From Bacillus sp. FJAT-14578 (GTDB lineage: Bacteria; Bacillota; Bacilli; Bacillales; Bacillaceae_H): 64,000 bases of DNA. Positions 42,940-50,764 of this stretch are shown piece by piece; the stretch's first letter is position 1; each line of letters begins with the position of its first letter. The stretch spans positions 744,001 to 808,000 of the forward strand of contig NZ_KI632505.1 in the NCBI RefSeq assembly GCF_000504165.1, written 5' to 3'. The notes beneath the pieces were generated by a model, which had not been told where the DNA came from, ran no database searches, and saw only the letters and a program-made list of their open reading frames with translations. Both the position numbers and the translations under genes were made by a program.

Positions 42940-43866
42940 TTATTTAGATTCAAAATCCGGTCCATATCTTAGACCACAAAGTGCTTCAAGAGCGGTTTTT
43001 GCATTATGTTCCATATATTCTCCTCCGTTTTTCATGACTGTGTCATAGTATAAAAGCGGAGGGATGGATGAGAATGACATTTCTTTTGCCACACCCTGCT
43101 TTGACAATTCTTCATAGCCCATCTCGGTTAAAGGCGACGCTTCTTCTTTTACGCTTGCCACCCATTCGTCGAACTCTTCTTGCGGTTTTGCGATTACTTT
43201 AAAATTCATATGGGCAAAACCGTCTCCCGTAAAGTTGGCACCCGCACCGAAGTATTCGCCCGATTGATCGGCTTGCAGCCAAAGCGGCATTGCCATTCCC
43301 GGCATCGCATATACTTGGCCTCCAAGCTGAGGCACCCAGAAAGAGTTCATCGGAGCGTCTGCTGTAATAACAAATTGAACCGGCTTGTCTTCTGGAATTT
43401 CCACATAGTTGACCGTCGCAATTTCTTGTTCTGGATATTGGAACAACCATTTCCAATCAAGCGATGTAACTTGAATGGTAATCGGTTTTACATCCTTTTC
43501 AGGAGGTTCTACCAATTCATATGTCGTCTTAGCGGTAAAGAAGCCAAGAATACCGATAATGACAATTGGAATCCCCCACCAAATGATTTCAAGCGTTTTA
43601 CTATCATCCCACTCTGGTGTATATGGAGCGTTGTTTCCCGGTTTATCACGGTAACGGAACACGATATACACAAGAAGACCTAAAACGGGGATGACGACAA
43701 TTGCACATAAAATAATGGAAAAAATAATGAGATCATACTCTTTTTGCGCAACCGGCCCTTGCGGATTCAATACAAAGTAACGGTCATCGCACCCAGCCAG
43801 CAAGACCATCGTCATTGCTGCCATCATCCATAGCTTGCTTTTATGCAGCCATTTCTGCCTTTTCAT
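42940..43866 (-). CDS. qoxA: Quinol oxidase aa3 subunit II (lipoprotein)
   Basis: A 308-aa membrane-anchored subunit. A lipobox (MVLLAGCDD) is followed by two helices (IIFSIILCAIVVIPVLGLLVYIVF and PIVIIGILGFFTAKT) and an extracellular cupredoxin-like domain (SLDWKWLFQYPEQ, ADAPMNSFWVPQLGGQVYAMPGM). The CuA-binding cysteines of cytochrome c oxidases are absent, consistent with a quinol oxidase. ATG 43866 is chosen by GGAAGGAG spacing; the ORF extends to 43902. Two Crp/Fnr-type boxes lie 115-180 bp upstream, one at -41.5 from a predicted start. Confidence 0.94.
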   Translation of the reverse strand: MKRQKWLHKSKLWMMAAMTMVLLAGCDDRYFVLNPQGPVAQKEYDLIIFSIILCAIVVIPVLGLLVYIVFRYRDKPGNNAPYTPEWDDSKTLEIIWWGIPIVIIGILGFFTAKTTYELVEPPEKDVKPITIQVTSLDWKWLFQYPEQEIATVNYVEIPEDKPVQFVITADAPMNSFWVPQLGGQVYAMPGMAMPLWLQADQSGEYFGAGANFTGDGFAHMNFKVIAKPQEEFDEWVASVKEEASPLTEMGYEELSKQGVAKEMSFSSIPPLLYYDTVMKNGGEYMEHNAKTALEALCGLRYGPDFESK

Positions 43867-43980
43867 ATTTTTCATCTCCTTCCCTGTACATCCCGCAATC
43901 ATTTACATGAAACTGTCTTTTTTGCGGATACAATCAAATGGGAGAAACCATCATGTTATCATCTGATAATCGGATGAATT

Positions 43981-43994
43981 GTGATGTATCTCAC
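43981..43994. promoter_or_regulatory. Crp/Fnr-type box upstream of qoxABCD (proximal)
   Basis: GTGATGTATCTCAC fits GTGA-N6-TCAC. A TAACAT -10-like element on the minus strand (43953-43958) puts the predicted start 41.5 bp away. Confidence 0.62.
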
Positions 43995-44030
43995 GCTTCT
44001 CATAAATTATCACGATATAATCTGAAGAGA

Positions 44031-44046
44031 TGTGATATTTGTCACA
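44031..44046. promoter_or_regulatory. Crp/Fnr-type box upstream of qoxABCD (distal)
   Basis: TGTGATATTTGTCACA is a full match to TGTGA-N6-TCACA, the best in the window. It could serve a second qox promoter or act from a distance. The deacetylase gene in the other direction has no -10 at suitable spacing. Confidence 0.72.
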
Positions 44047-44149
44047 CTTACAATCAAAATGAACGTGTTTTATTTCTTCTGACACAATTTATTCTTTTTT
44101 TTGGAAATAAGCTGTATATTTTACATAAAAAATCCAAATGGTGATGTTC

Positions 44150-44260
44150 ATGAATGCAGAAAATAGATGTGGAGAAATGATGACTTTAACGGAAAAAAAC
44201 TGCCGTCAGAACGGGATAAAAATGAACATGTTCCGGAACAATATGACCAAAAGGCAGTGA
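44150..44260 (+). CDS. Possible leader peptide, 36 aa, before the deacetylase gene
   Basis: Frame MNAENRCGEMMTLTEKNC... ends TKRQ, 16 bp before the deacetylase start. A weak GGTGATG ribosome site precedes it. It is Met- and Asn-rich and matches no family I know. It may be a leader or chance; the rest of the 43.87-44.28 kb gap contains the Crp/Fnr-type boxes. Confidence 0.25.
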   Translation: MNAENRCGEMMTLTEKNCRQNGIKMNMFRNNMTKRQ

Positions 44261-44276
44261 TGAAAGGTGGAATAAC

Positions 44277-45017
44277 ATGAGAATAGCAGCCATGCTGTTC
44301 CTGTTGCCGCTCCTGCTCATATTTACCTCTCCTTTGCAAGGGGCGGCGCAGCAGCAAGTCCCCATTTTGATTTATCACTCGATTGATGAGTTTAAAGGGA
44401 GCGGCTCCAAAGAATTGTATGTGACGCCTGAGAACTTTGAAAAACAAATGAAGTATTTAAAGGATAACGGCTATACATTGTTAACTTTTGAACGATGGAA
44501 CGAGATTGACAAAGTCAATAAACCGATTTTCATTACACTCGATGATGGCTATAAAAATAACCTGAATGTGTTAAATGTATTCCGAAAGCTTCAAGATACG
44601 GCCTTCCAGCCTGCCGCAACGCTTTTTGTGATTTCCGATTTCGTCGGACGTTCCACTCGCCTATCGAAAACGGAATTGAAAAATCTTGCCGGAACAGGCT
44701 TCTTCTCCATTCAGTCCCATACGGCCACACATCCGGATTTAACGAAAGCGGTCGATTTTAAATATGAATTGGAACAATCAAAGAAAAAAATCGAGAAAAT
44801 CACAGGCAAACCGGTTATCGCCCTCGCATACCCTTATGGTAACTTCAATGACCGGGTGGTAGCTGAAACGAAAAAATATTACCAATTCGGCCTTACCACA
44901 ACACCTGGTCCTTACGTAAAACAAGGAGTGAAAAACGAACGTTATCTCCTCCCCCGGATTTATGTGAAGTATTCCACGACAATGGAGGAATTTAAGAAAT
45001 CCCTCCAGTCGAACTAA
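44277..45017 (+). CDS. Secreted polysaccharide deacetylase (NodB-like, CE4)
   Basis: A 246-aa exported enzyme. Signal peptide MLFLLPLLLIFTSPLQGAA, then VPILIYHSID, the metal Asp-Asp motif ITLDDGYKNN, the His pair QSHTATHPDL and the AYPYGNFNDR segment, the set of the CE4 NodB domain in PgaB/IcaB-like proteins. It likely removes N-acetyl groups from an extracellular glycan or peptidoglycan. AAAGGTGGAATAAC precedes the ATG. It is a single gene followed by the hairpin pair at 45.1-45.2 kb. Confidence 0.88.
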   Translation: MRIAAMLFLLPLLLIFTSPLQGAAQQQVPILIYHSIDEFKGSGSKELYVTPENFEKQMKYLKDNGYTLLTFERWNEIDKVNKPIFITLDDGYKNNLNVLNVFRKLQDTAFQPAATLFVISDFVGRSTRLSKTELKNLAGTGFFSIQSHTATHPDLTKAVDFKYELEQSKKKIEKITGKPVIALAYPYGNFNDRVVAETKKYYQFGLTTTPGPYVKQGVKNERYLLPRIYVKYSTTMEEFKKSLQSN

Positions 45018-45098
45018 AGGAATAAGCAAAATGTGCCATAGCTCTTGAACAGACCACAAAATTCATTCATAAAAAATGCAAACATTGATTTTTAATGG

Positions 45099-45149
45099 AA
45101 GGCCCCGACATGAATTCCTGATTTTACTGGATTTTTAAGACGGGTCCTT
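45099..45149. repeat. Hairpin repeat, family B (copy 2)
   Basis: AAGGCCCCGACATGAATTCC pairs through GGCCCCG with CGGGTCCTT. Loop includes TTTACTGG, the reverse of the CCAGTAAA seen in other copies, so the element is inverted here. Confidence 0.55.
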
Positions 45150-45154
45150 TCATT

Positions 45155-45197
45155 AAGATGACCGAAAAGGGCTTTTTGCGCCCTTTTCGGTCATCTT
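45155..45197. repeat. Hairpin repeat, family A (copy 1); terminator
   Basis: AAGATGACCGAAAAGGGC pairs with GCCCTTTTCGGTCATCTT, followed by CTTG. It has the same AAAAGGG/CCCTTTT heart as the copies at 45.56 and 59.60 kb and sits beside a family B hairpin, as there. Confidence 0.65.
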
Positions 45198-45231
45198 CTT
45201 GTTCAAAGATTCACATTTTGTTCAAAAAATA

Positions 45232-45245
45232 TGTAAACGCTTTCT
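45232..45245. promoter_or_regulatory. Near-consensus cre box upstream of YolD-like gene
   Basis: TGTAAACGCTTTCT matches the cre consensus at 13 of 14 positions. TATAAT at 45257-45262 follows closely; the -35 is poor. Confidence 0.4.
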
Positions 45246-45370
45246 TAATTTTGTTGTATAATGGATTTATCGTAGCAATAGCGGTTTCTTTTATCATCCA
45301 ATACTACTAGACAATCCGTTGAACAGATTGTTTCATACACATTACTACTGCTGAGAAAGGGGATATAGAG

Positions 45371-45553
45371 ATGATTTTGAAAGCATTGCGAACAAAACTT
45401 CCGATAACCATTAACTACTATCAAAATGGAGCATTGAAAACATGCAAAGGCCGTGTGTGTAACCTTAATTTGAATGACCAAACTCTTTCATTAAAAGACG
45501 ACAAGGAAAAAGTTTTTTCCATCCGCTTAGCTGGCATTAAAGAGATTTATTAA
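45371..45553 (+). CDS. Small YolD-like protein, 60 aa
   Basis: MILKALRTKLPITINYYQNG with GRVCNLNLNDQTLSLKD and IRLAGIKEIY resembles the YolD-like fold, a small barrel of beta strands common in Bacillus. Such proteins are often linked to DNA polymerase V-like or regulatory genes, but no partner is near. AAAGGGGATATAGAG precedes the ATG. It is followed at once by a family A hairpin as terminator. Family is tentative. Confidence 0.6.
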   Translation: MILKALRTKLPITINYYQNGALKTCKGRVCNLNLNDQTLSLKDDKEKVFSIRLAGIKEIY

Positions 45554-45554
45554 A

Positions 45555-45662
45555 GAGGATAACTCAAAAGGGTAAAAACAAACCCTTTTGAGTTATCCTC
45601 CTGACAGGCCCCGACATGAAAAACCCAGTAAAGCTGAGGGTTTATATGACGAGGCCTGTCAG
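45555..45662. repeat. Two-hairpin repeat module (families A and B)
   Basis: Hairpin A (45555-45600): GAGGATAACTCAAAAGGG with CCCTTTTGAGTTATCCTC. Hairpin B (45601-45662): CTGACAGGCCCCGACAT with ATGACGAGGCCTGTCAG around GAAAAACCCAGTAAA. The same order occurs at 59599-59692, where base changes in the A stem are paired on both arms. Likely acts as a terminator for the YolD-like gene. Confidence 0.7.
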
Positions 45663-45679
45663 TAATATGTTTTATCCCG

Positions 45680-45777
45680 CATTAATGGGCAGTAAAACCC
45701 CCGTTTCAAAGCTCTTAAGTGGGGATGAAGGAACACCTCCACCGATGGAAGTTTCCTTTATATAAATTTAAAGATAC
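45680..45777. repeat. IS200/IS605-end-like hairpin repeat (copy 2, inverted)
   Basis: Read on the minus strand it contains TTTATATAAAGGAAACTTCC, GGTGTTCCTTCATCCCCACT and GGTTTTACTGCCCATTAATG, the same order as 28.78-28.93 kb, but lacks about 50 bp of the middle. It lies immediately downstream of the cyclase gene. Confidence 0.55.
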
Positions 45778-47642
45778 TTTTGTTTATATTTCGCAAGAAC
45801 GAGTAAGCCCCATGCATGATTCAGGCCGGTATAGTAAAAATAGACACTGCCGGGGAGGCCCCCTCCTGTCGGATAAGTGCTTCTCCAGTCTTGCTTTCCT
45901 AGTGAGTCGATTAAGAATTCCATTCCCCGGTTGATCTCGGCCGTCGGTTTTTCATGTACTTCAATCAATAGTTCGAGTGCCCACGCCGTCTGGGAAGGTG
46001 TACTGGACCCAAGCGGAACATATTCTTTCACGACATCACTCTTTGCCGACTCTCCCCATCCGCCGTCATCATTTTGAACACTAAGCAGCCATTTAACGGC
46101 CCGTGAAATGGCTCGATCTCGCTTAGATACCCCGACATAAATGAGGCCTAGAGCGGCTGCACTTGTGCCATGGATGAAGGAAATCCCCCATCGCCCAAAC
46201 CACGAGCCATTGGATTTTTGCTGTTTTCTTAACCACTTGACCGCTTTTTTCACTTGAGGATGGTCTTTTTTCAGGCCAGCATCTTGACCTAGAAACTGAA
46301 GAACCCTTCCTGTTAAATCAGGTGTGGGGGAGTCTGCAACAAACTCTGCTGCCCCTTCAAACGGAATGAATTTTACCATCTTCTTATCTGTATTTTTTTC
46401 GAAAGCGGGCCATCCGCCGCCCTCATTTTGCATGGACAAAATCCAATTTAACCCTCGCTTCCTTGCTTCCTCATATGTTGGATGGTTTGCCGTCTCCCCT
46501 TTCATGGCACGCAATGCCATTGCCGTGCAGTCCAGATCCGGGTATGTTGTATTAACATCCGAAAACCCCCATCCCCCTGGTTCGGCTTTTGGATTATGGA
46601 TGCTCCAATCCGTTTTTTGATTTTGCTGCCGCGAAAGCAAATACTTCCCTGCTTTTTGGATGGTTGGATTCACGGCCGGAACGCCGGCTTCTTGCATCGC
46701 CTGACTGATTAAGGCAGTATCCCATACCGTTGAAGTGGCCACTTGTAAATGGGACCGCCCCTCCATTGTACAAACCAAGGTCTTTAATCCTTGAACGGCA
46801 TTGCTTATAGCCTTTGAATCTCTTGAATAGCCGATGGACAGTAGGGAAAAGATCATTAATATTGTTGATGTGGAGTAAGTGAGAAGCGTTCCATCAGGCT
46901 CGATGCGTTTGAGCATGAATGTTTCAGCCTGCCTTAACGCTTTTTTATGAATGCGGTCGGAGATAAGTGGAAGTGATTTGGCTGCCAACTTCAAGGTTTG
47001 AAACAAAAGAGTGATGGAGGAGTACTGTTTTTTAGATTTTTCGCCTTGTACGTAAAGATCACTCACATCTGGAGTATACCGGCTTTTCATGGAATAATTT
47101 CGGTCTGCTGCAATCATGATCGGTACAAGATGAACTCGGCCGTGGCCGGACAAGTCAAAGAGATTCAATGGAAACCATTTTGGAAACAAAATGAACTCCA
47201 ATGGAATTTTTATATTTTTCGGCCATGGGATTTGACCGGTCAATGCAAGAAGCACTTCTGTCAGCAAACTTTTGATATTTGACATCCCGCCGTTTGCGAT
47301 AATAAATTCTTTTGCTTTTTGCATTCGGGGGTCATCTTTTTGTACATAACGAGAATAAAGCAAGGCATAATAAGCCTCGACCGTTGCATCCAAATTTCCT
47401 TCATCGTCATGGAACAGCTTCCATGCTCCGGTTTTTGCTTGCTTGCCGAGGAGCCGTTTAGCAAGCATGCGAATAAGCTCTTCCTCCTCGATTTCCAGCG
47501 TTCGCAAAAGAATGATTAAATAGGCGTCTGTAGCAGGACCGGTCTCCAAACAATACCGCCATGCGCCATCCGTACTTTGATATTGCTGAAAAGACTGAAC
47601 AAGACCGGCAATTGTTGATTCAACGTTCTTTCGTAATGTCAA
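45768..47642 (-). CDS. sqhC: Squalene-hopene / sporulenol-type terpene cyclase with DLDC in place of DXDD
   Basis: A 624-aa class II cyclase, close in length to B. subtilis SqhC. QW repeats are visible (QSTDGAWRYC, QAKTGAWKLF, QNEGGGWPAF, QKSNGSWFGRWG, QNDDGGWGES), also GGWGFSDVNTTYPD. The acid motif that starts cyclisation, DXDD in this family, reads D369-L-D-C372-T, so the fourth Asp is Cys. In oxidosqualene cyclases the same spot is DCTAE. The segment FIHGTSAAA also departs from the usual YGTWAA. Substrate and product may therefore differ from hopene or sporulenol. The start is TTG with AGAGGAG close upstream. Single gene; no squalene synthesis genes nearby. Confidence 0.88.
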   Translation of the reverse strand: MTLRKNVESTIAGLVQSFQQYQSTDGAWRYCLETGPATDAYLIILLRTLEIEEEELIRMLAKRLLGKQAKTGAWKLFHDDEGNLDATVEAYYALLYSRYVQKDDPRMQKAKEFIIANGGMSNIKSLLTEVLLALTGQIPWPKNIKIPLEFILFPKWFPLNLFDLSGHGRVHLVPIMIAADRNYSMKSRYTPDVSDLYVQGEKSKKQYSSITLLFQTLKLAAKSLPLISDRIHKKALRQAETFMLKRIEPDGTLLTYSTSTILMIFSLLSIGYSRDSKAISNAVQGLKTLVCTMEGRSHLQVATSTVWDTALISQAMQEAGVPAVNPTIQKAGKYLLSRQQNQKTDWSIHNPKAEPGGWGFSDVNTTYPDLDCTAMALRAMKGETANHPTYEEARKRGLNWILSMQNEGGGWPAFEKNTDKKMVKFIPFEGAAEFVADSPTPDLTGRVLQFLGQDAGLKKDHPQVKKAVKWLRKQQKSNGSWFGRWGISFIHGTSAAALGLIYVGVSKRDRAISRAVKWLLSVQNDDGGWGESAKSDVVKEYVPLGSSTPSQTAWALELLIEVHEKPTAEINRGMEFLIDSLGKQDWRSTYPTGGGLPGSVYFYYTGLNHAWGLLVLAKYKQKYL

Positions 47643-47786
47643 TGTGCTCCTCTCCCCTTGTCGGCATTCTCTTTAATGATGAAAAACTGGTAAATAGAAT
47701 ACGCCGCTATCTTTGTAACAAAATATGTGAGGAGTCGACGAAATGTTCAAAAGGGAGAAATGTGCAGCAAATAGGAATGGTGTCCA

Positions 47787-48101
47787 TTAAGACGTCATCC
47801 GTAAGCCAATGACACCGGCCAAGACGAAACAGAGTGATAGATACTGATACAAGCTGAAACGTTCTTTGAACCAGAGTACACCGACTACCGTGATTCCAAT
47901 TGTCCCAATTCCAGTCCATACCGCATAAGCAACGCCCGCAGGAAGAACGACCATCGCTTTTGACAGACAGTAAAAGGAAAATACAAATCCAATGATCATC
48001 ACAAAAAGCGGCCATTTTTTTGTTGTGCCATTCATATATTTCATCGCAACTGTTGCGATAATCTCTTCAATCCCCGCCAATATTAAATAAATCCAGATCA
48101 T
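47787..48101 (-). CDS. yvdR: Small multidrug resistance (SMR) transporter subunit, YvdR-like
   Basis: A 104-aa four-helix SMR protein: MIWIYLILAGIEEIIATVAMKYMNG with the conserved membrane Glu, then AMVVLPAGVAYAVWTGIGTIG, the family signature. Paired with the next gene it should form a heterodimeric proton antiporter for cationic compounds or guanidine-like solutes. It starts two bases after yvdS; GGTGACTGAAG precedes the ATG. The order yvdT-yvdS-yvdR equals that of B. subtilis. Confidence 0.9.
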   Translation of the reverse strand: MIWIYLILAGIEEIIATVAMKYMNGTTKKWPLFVMIIGFVFSFYCLSKAMVVLPAGVAYAVWTGIGTIGITVVGVLWFKERFSLYQYLSLCFVLAGVIGLRMTS

Positions 48102-48103
48102 CT

Positions 48104-48436
48104 TCAGTCACCTTCCATCTTTGCATCGTTTTTCTTTGTGAATGTCTTCATCCCAATAATCCCTGCCAGCAGTACGAGCACAAAAAATAGTTGTTTCATA
48201 GAATATGGTTCACCTAATGAAATTCCGACTGCATAAGTACCGACCGTTCCTATTCCGACAAAGACGGTGTATGCTGCCGCAACCGGAATCGTTTTATATG
48301 AGCGGATGAGCAACATGAAACTGAAGGCAATTAAAATCGTCGTTATGACCCAATCACCGAGTGAATCCGCATACTTAAGGCCTGAAGCCCATGCCACCTC
48401 CATCATTCCTGCAATGAATACCAATAGCCAATTCAA
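48104..48436 (-). CDS. yvdS: Small multidrug resistance (SMR) transporter subunit, YvdS-like
   Basis: A 110-aa four-helix SMR protein: MNWLLVFIAGMMEVAWASGLKYADS with the membrane Glu, IPVAAAYTVFVGIGTVGTYAVG, and a charged C-terminal tail (TKKNDAKMEGD), typical of the longer partner in SMR pairs. Start is TTG with AAAGGAGG at 8 nt. A TetR-type palindrome at 48455-48473 lies just upstream, so it may have its own controlled promoter besides read-through from yvdT. Confidence 0.9.
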   Translation of the reverse strand: MNWLLVFIAGMMEVAWASGLKYADSLGDWVITTILIAFSFMLLIRSYKTIPVAAAYTVFVGIGTVGTYAVGISLGEPYSMKQLFFVLVLLAGIIGMKTFTKKNDAKMEGD

Positions 48437-48454
48437 TGTTAAAACCTCCTTTCA

Positions 48455-48473
48455 ATGAATGAATGTCAGTCAT
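48455..48473. promoter_or_regulatory. TetR-type operator upstream of yvdS
   Basis: ATGAATGAATGTCAGTCAT is a palindrome with one mismatch, arms ATGAATGA and TCAGTCAT, matching the box at 49129-49147. Confidence 0.65.
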
Positions 48474-48513
48474 TTTCATTTAGAAATAAAAGCATTGGAC
48501 ATGATCCAACACT

Positions 48514-49101
48514 TTACTGCGATTTAAGCAATGATCGTTTCAAAAAGTTGAAAATCTCCTTTTTAAATACGTCAAGACTCGTATCTTGGTCATGGCTTAT
48601 ATAAAATCGTTCCGCAGAGCTTTCAATGAGGTTGATAATCATTTTGGCCGTCCACTTTACTTGAATCTCATGGATCACTTCGCCTTCCCCAATGGCTTTA
48701 TCCAATACTTCCACAAGCCATTGATAATAAGGCTGGTAAATCGCTTCCCATTTCTCCATGGAATAATCGATTGCAAGACCGGAATAACAAAGAACAATCA
48801 CATCTTTATATTCGTTTGTGATGTGAAACGTTTCATCGATCATGACTGTTAGGACATCCCAAAAGCTCTCTTTTCCCCTTGTCTTTTCTTTAATTTTTTC
48901 GACCGTAATGGTGAGAAGATTATCAGCAATCGCTGGAATTAATGCCATTTTGGATGGAAAATATAAATAAAAGGTTCCTTGTGCAACCCCTGCTTTTTTA
49001 ACGATGTCCGAAATCGATGTTTTATCCAGTCCCTTTTCAGAGATGACCTCTATGGCTGCCTGTAAAATCTTGTGATATTTGCCGTCAGAATTGCTTGCCA
49101 C
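48514..49101 (-). CDS. yvdT: TetR-family regulator, YvdT-like
   Basis: A 195-aa repressor. Helix-turn-helix segment TSISDIVKKAGVAQGTFYLYFPSK is near the N-terminus, and the C-terminal domain contains DETFHITNEYKDVIVLCYSGLAIDYSMEKWEAIYQPYY, much like B. subtilis YvdT as I recall it. It heads the yvdTSR cassette. Two 19-bp palindromes, one before itself and one before yvdS, are likely its operators; ligands are probably substrates of the SMR pump. GAGGATGACAAT precedes the ATG. Confidence 0.9.
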   Translation of the reverse strand: MASNSDGKYHKILQAAIEVISEKGLDKTSISDIVKKAGVAQGTFYLYFPSKMALIPAIADNLLTITVEKIKEKTRGKESFWDVLTVMIDETFHITNEYKDVIVLCYSGLAIDYSMEKWEAIYQPYYQWLVEVLDKAIGEGEVIHEIQVKWTAKMIINLIESSAERFYISHDQDTSLDVFKKEIFNFLKRSLLKSQ

Positions 49102-49128
49102 ATTGTCATCCTCCTTTCATATAAAAAA

Positions 49129-49147
49129 ATGAATGATTGTCATTCAT
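49129..49147. promoter_or_regulatory. TetR-type operator upstream of yvdT
   Basis: ATGAATGATTGTCATTCAT is a perfect inverted repeat (ATGAATGA-TTG-TCATTCAT) about 28 bp before the yvdT start, suggesting autorepression. Confidence 0.75.
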
Positions 49148-49273
49148 TATATCGTAAACTACTCACACTTTACCAGTTGAATAATATTATTTTTTCTATC
49201 ATTGGTTACTACACCATACTTATTTCGTTTTTATGAATAAAATATATATAAATGTTAATTTAGGAGTGAAAAA

Positions 49274-49711
49274 ATGTCAGAACTCTTTTTTGCCAGTTTA
49301 AAAGGGAGAAATGAAGTGCCTCCAGTAGATTCTGACGCTTTTGGCGTAGCAAAGTTTGTAGCCAACGAACAACAAACAAAAATTAAATTTTTTTTGCAAG
49401 TGAATAATATTCGCAACTTTGTTCAAGCTCATATCCATTTTGGCAGAGTGGGAGAAAACGGACCTGTCCTTGTTTTTTTATTTGGAGCCGATGTTTCCAC
49501 GATAGCCGAACAAGAAGGAATTACAACTCGTGAAGGCATTGTACAGGGAATCATCACGAATGAAAATATTGTGGAAAATAATGTAGGAGTTCGTGATGTT
49601 CGTGACTTGCTTAAACTGATGGAACACGGAAAAACTTATGTTAATGTTCATACAGAACAAAATGTCGATGGAGAAATCCGGGGACAAATTGAAAGATTGC
49701 TTCAGTTCTAA
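49274..49711 (+). CDS. CHRD-domain protein
   Basis: A 145-aa protein made of one CHRD domain: ELFFASLKGRNEVPPVDSDAFGVAKF, VQAHIHFGRVGENGPVLVFLF, and NVHTEQNVDGEIRGQI. The domain is known from chordin and occurs in many bacterial proteins, usually exported. No signal peptide is present here. Function is unknown. TAGGAGTGAAAAA precedes the ATG. Single gene. Confidence 0.88.
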   Translation: MSELFFASLKGRNEVPPVDSDAFGVAKFVANEQQTKIKFFLQVNNIRNFVQAHIHFGRVGENGPVLVFLFGADVSTIAEQEGITTREGIVQGIITNENIVENNVGVRDVRDLLKLMEHGKTYVNVHTEQNVDGEIRGQIERLLQF

Positions 49712-49775
49712 AAAACGGCCATTTCTAATCGATGGGATAAGGAGACTTCTCCTCATCCCATTTCTTTTTTATATT

Positions 49776-50744
49776 TTATACCCACCACATTTGCGATGGC
49801 GTTTCTTCAATCAAAACGGATTTCAAGTTCGTTACCGCGCGCTTGAACCCTTCTTCAATTGACATGATCGGATCTTCATGTTCGATACTGACGACGTAAT
49901 CATAGCCGTATGTGCGAAGCGCGCTCATCATGTCAGACCATTCCTGCAGTCCGTGGCCGCAGCCGACCGAACGGAATGTCCATGCTCTCGTTTGAACCTC
50001 GCCGTATGGCTGCATGTCCGTGAGGCCATACATGTTCACGTTTTCTTGGTCAATGTACGTGTCTTTCGCATGAAAATGATGGATCGCATTTTCTTTCGCC
50101 AAAATTTTGATTGCCGCAACCGGATCGATTCCTTGCCACCATAAATGGCTTGGATCCAAGTTGGCACCAATTGCGTCACATGTTTCTTCACGCAATTTCA
50201 ACAGCGTATACGGTGTATGAACCAAGAATCCGCCGTGAAGTTCAAGACCGATTTTTACGTTATGGTCTTTCGCATATTGCCCGACTTCTTTCCAATACGG
50301 GATCAACTTTTGTTCCCATTGCCATTTCAACACATCGCCGTATTCGTTCGGCCATGGCGTGACAGGCCAGTTCGGATACTTCGCGCCTTCATGGTCGCCC
50401 GCTGTTCCTGAGAAGCAGTTTACAACCGGCACATTCATTAATGAAGCCAGTTTAATTGTCTTCATCAATGTTTCATGAGACTCCTTCGCAAACCCCGCTT
50501 CCGGTGAAATGGGGTTTCCGTGGCAGCTGAATGCACTGATGATCAGATCACGGTCTTCCAGCTTTTGAAGATACTCTTTGCGTAGTCCTTCATCTTCTAA
50601 TAACGCATCCAAGTCACAATGATTGTTTCCCGGATAGCACCCCGTTCCGATCTCAACCGCATGAAGTCCCGCCGCCTTCACTGTATCAAGCATCTCTTCG
50701 AACGATTTATCCGCGAACAATACCGTAAATACGCCTAATTTCAT
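49776..50744 (-). CDS. Sugar phosphate isomerase/epimerase-like TIM barrel protein
   Basis: A 322-aa AP-endonuclease-2-type barrel (xylose isomerase-like). Metal ligands are likely in GLHAVEIGTG, IGLELHGG (Glu), ANLDPSHLWWQG (Asp and His), HHFHAKDTY (His, Asp) and YVVSIEHEDP (Glu). Relatives include IolE and enzymes acting on 3-keto sugars. The ATG at 50744 has GGGAGAG at good spacing. Last gene in the LacI-linked sugar operon; the substrate is unknown. Confidence 0.87.
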   Translation of the reverse strand: MKLGVFTVLFADKSFEEMLDTVKAAGLHAVEIGTGCYPGNNHCDLDALLEDEGLRKEYLQKLEDRDLIISAFSCHGNPISPEAGFAKESHETLMKTIKLASLMNVPVVNCFSGTAGDHEGAKYPNWPVTPWPNEYGDVLKWQWEQKLIPYWKEVGQYAKDHNVKIGLELHGGFLVHTPYTLLKLREETCDAIGANLDPSHLWWQGIDPVAAIKILAKENAIHHFHAKDTYIDQENVNMYGLTDMQPYGEVQTRAWTFRSVGCGHGLQEWSDMMSALRTYGYDYVVSIEHEDPIMSIEEGFKRAVTNLKSVLIEETPSQMWWV

Positions 50745-50764
50745 GTTCAACTCTCCCTTTCTTT

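Noticed and set aside
44148..44447. Minus-strand frame of 99 codons upstream of the deacetylase
   Set aside because: It overlaps the deacetylase signal peptide antisense and has no ribosome site.
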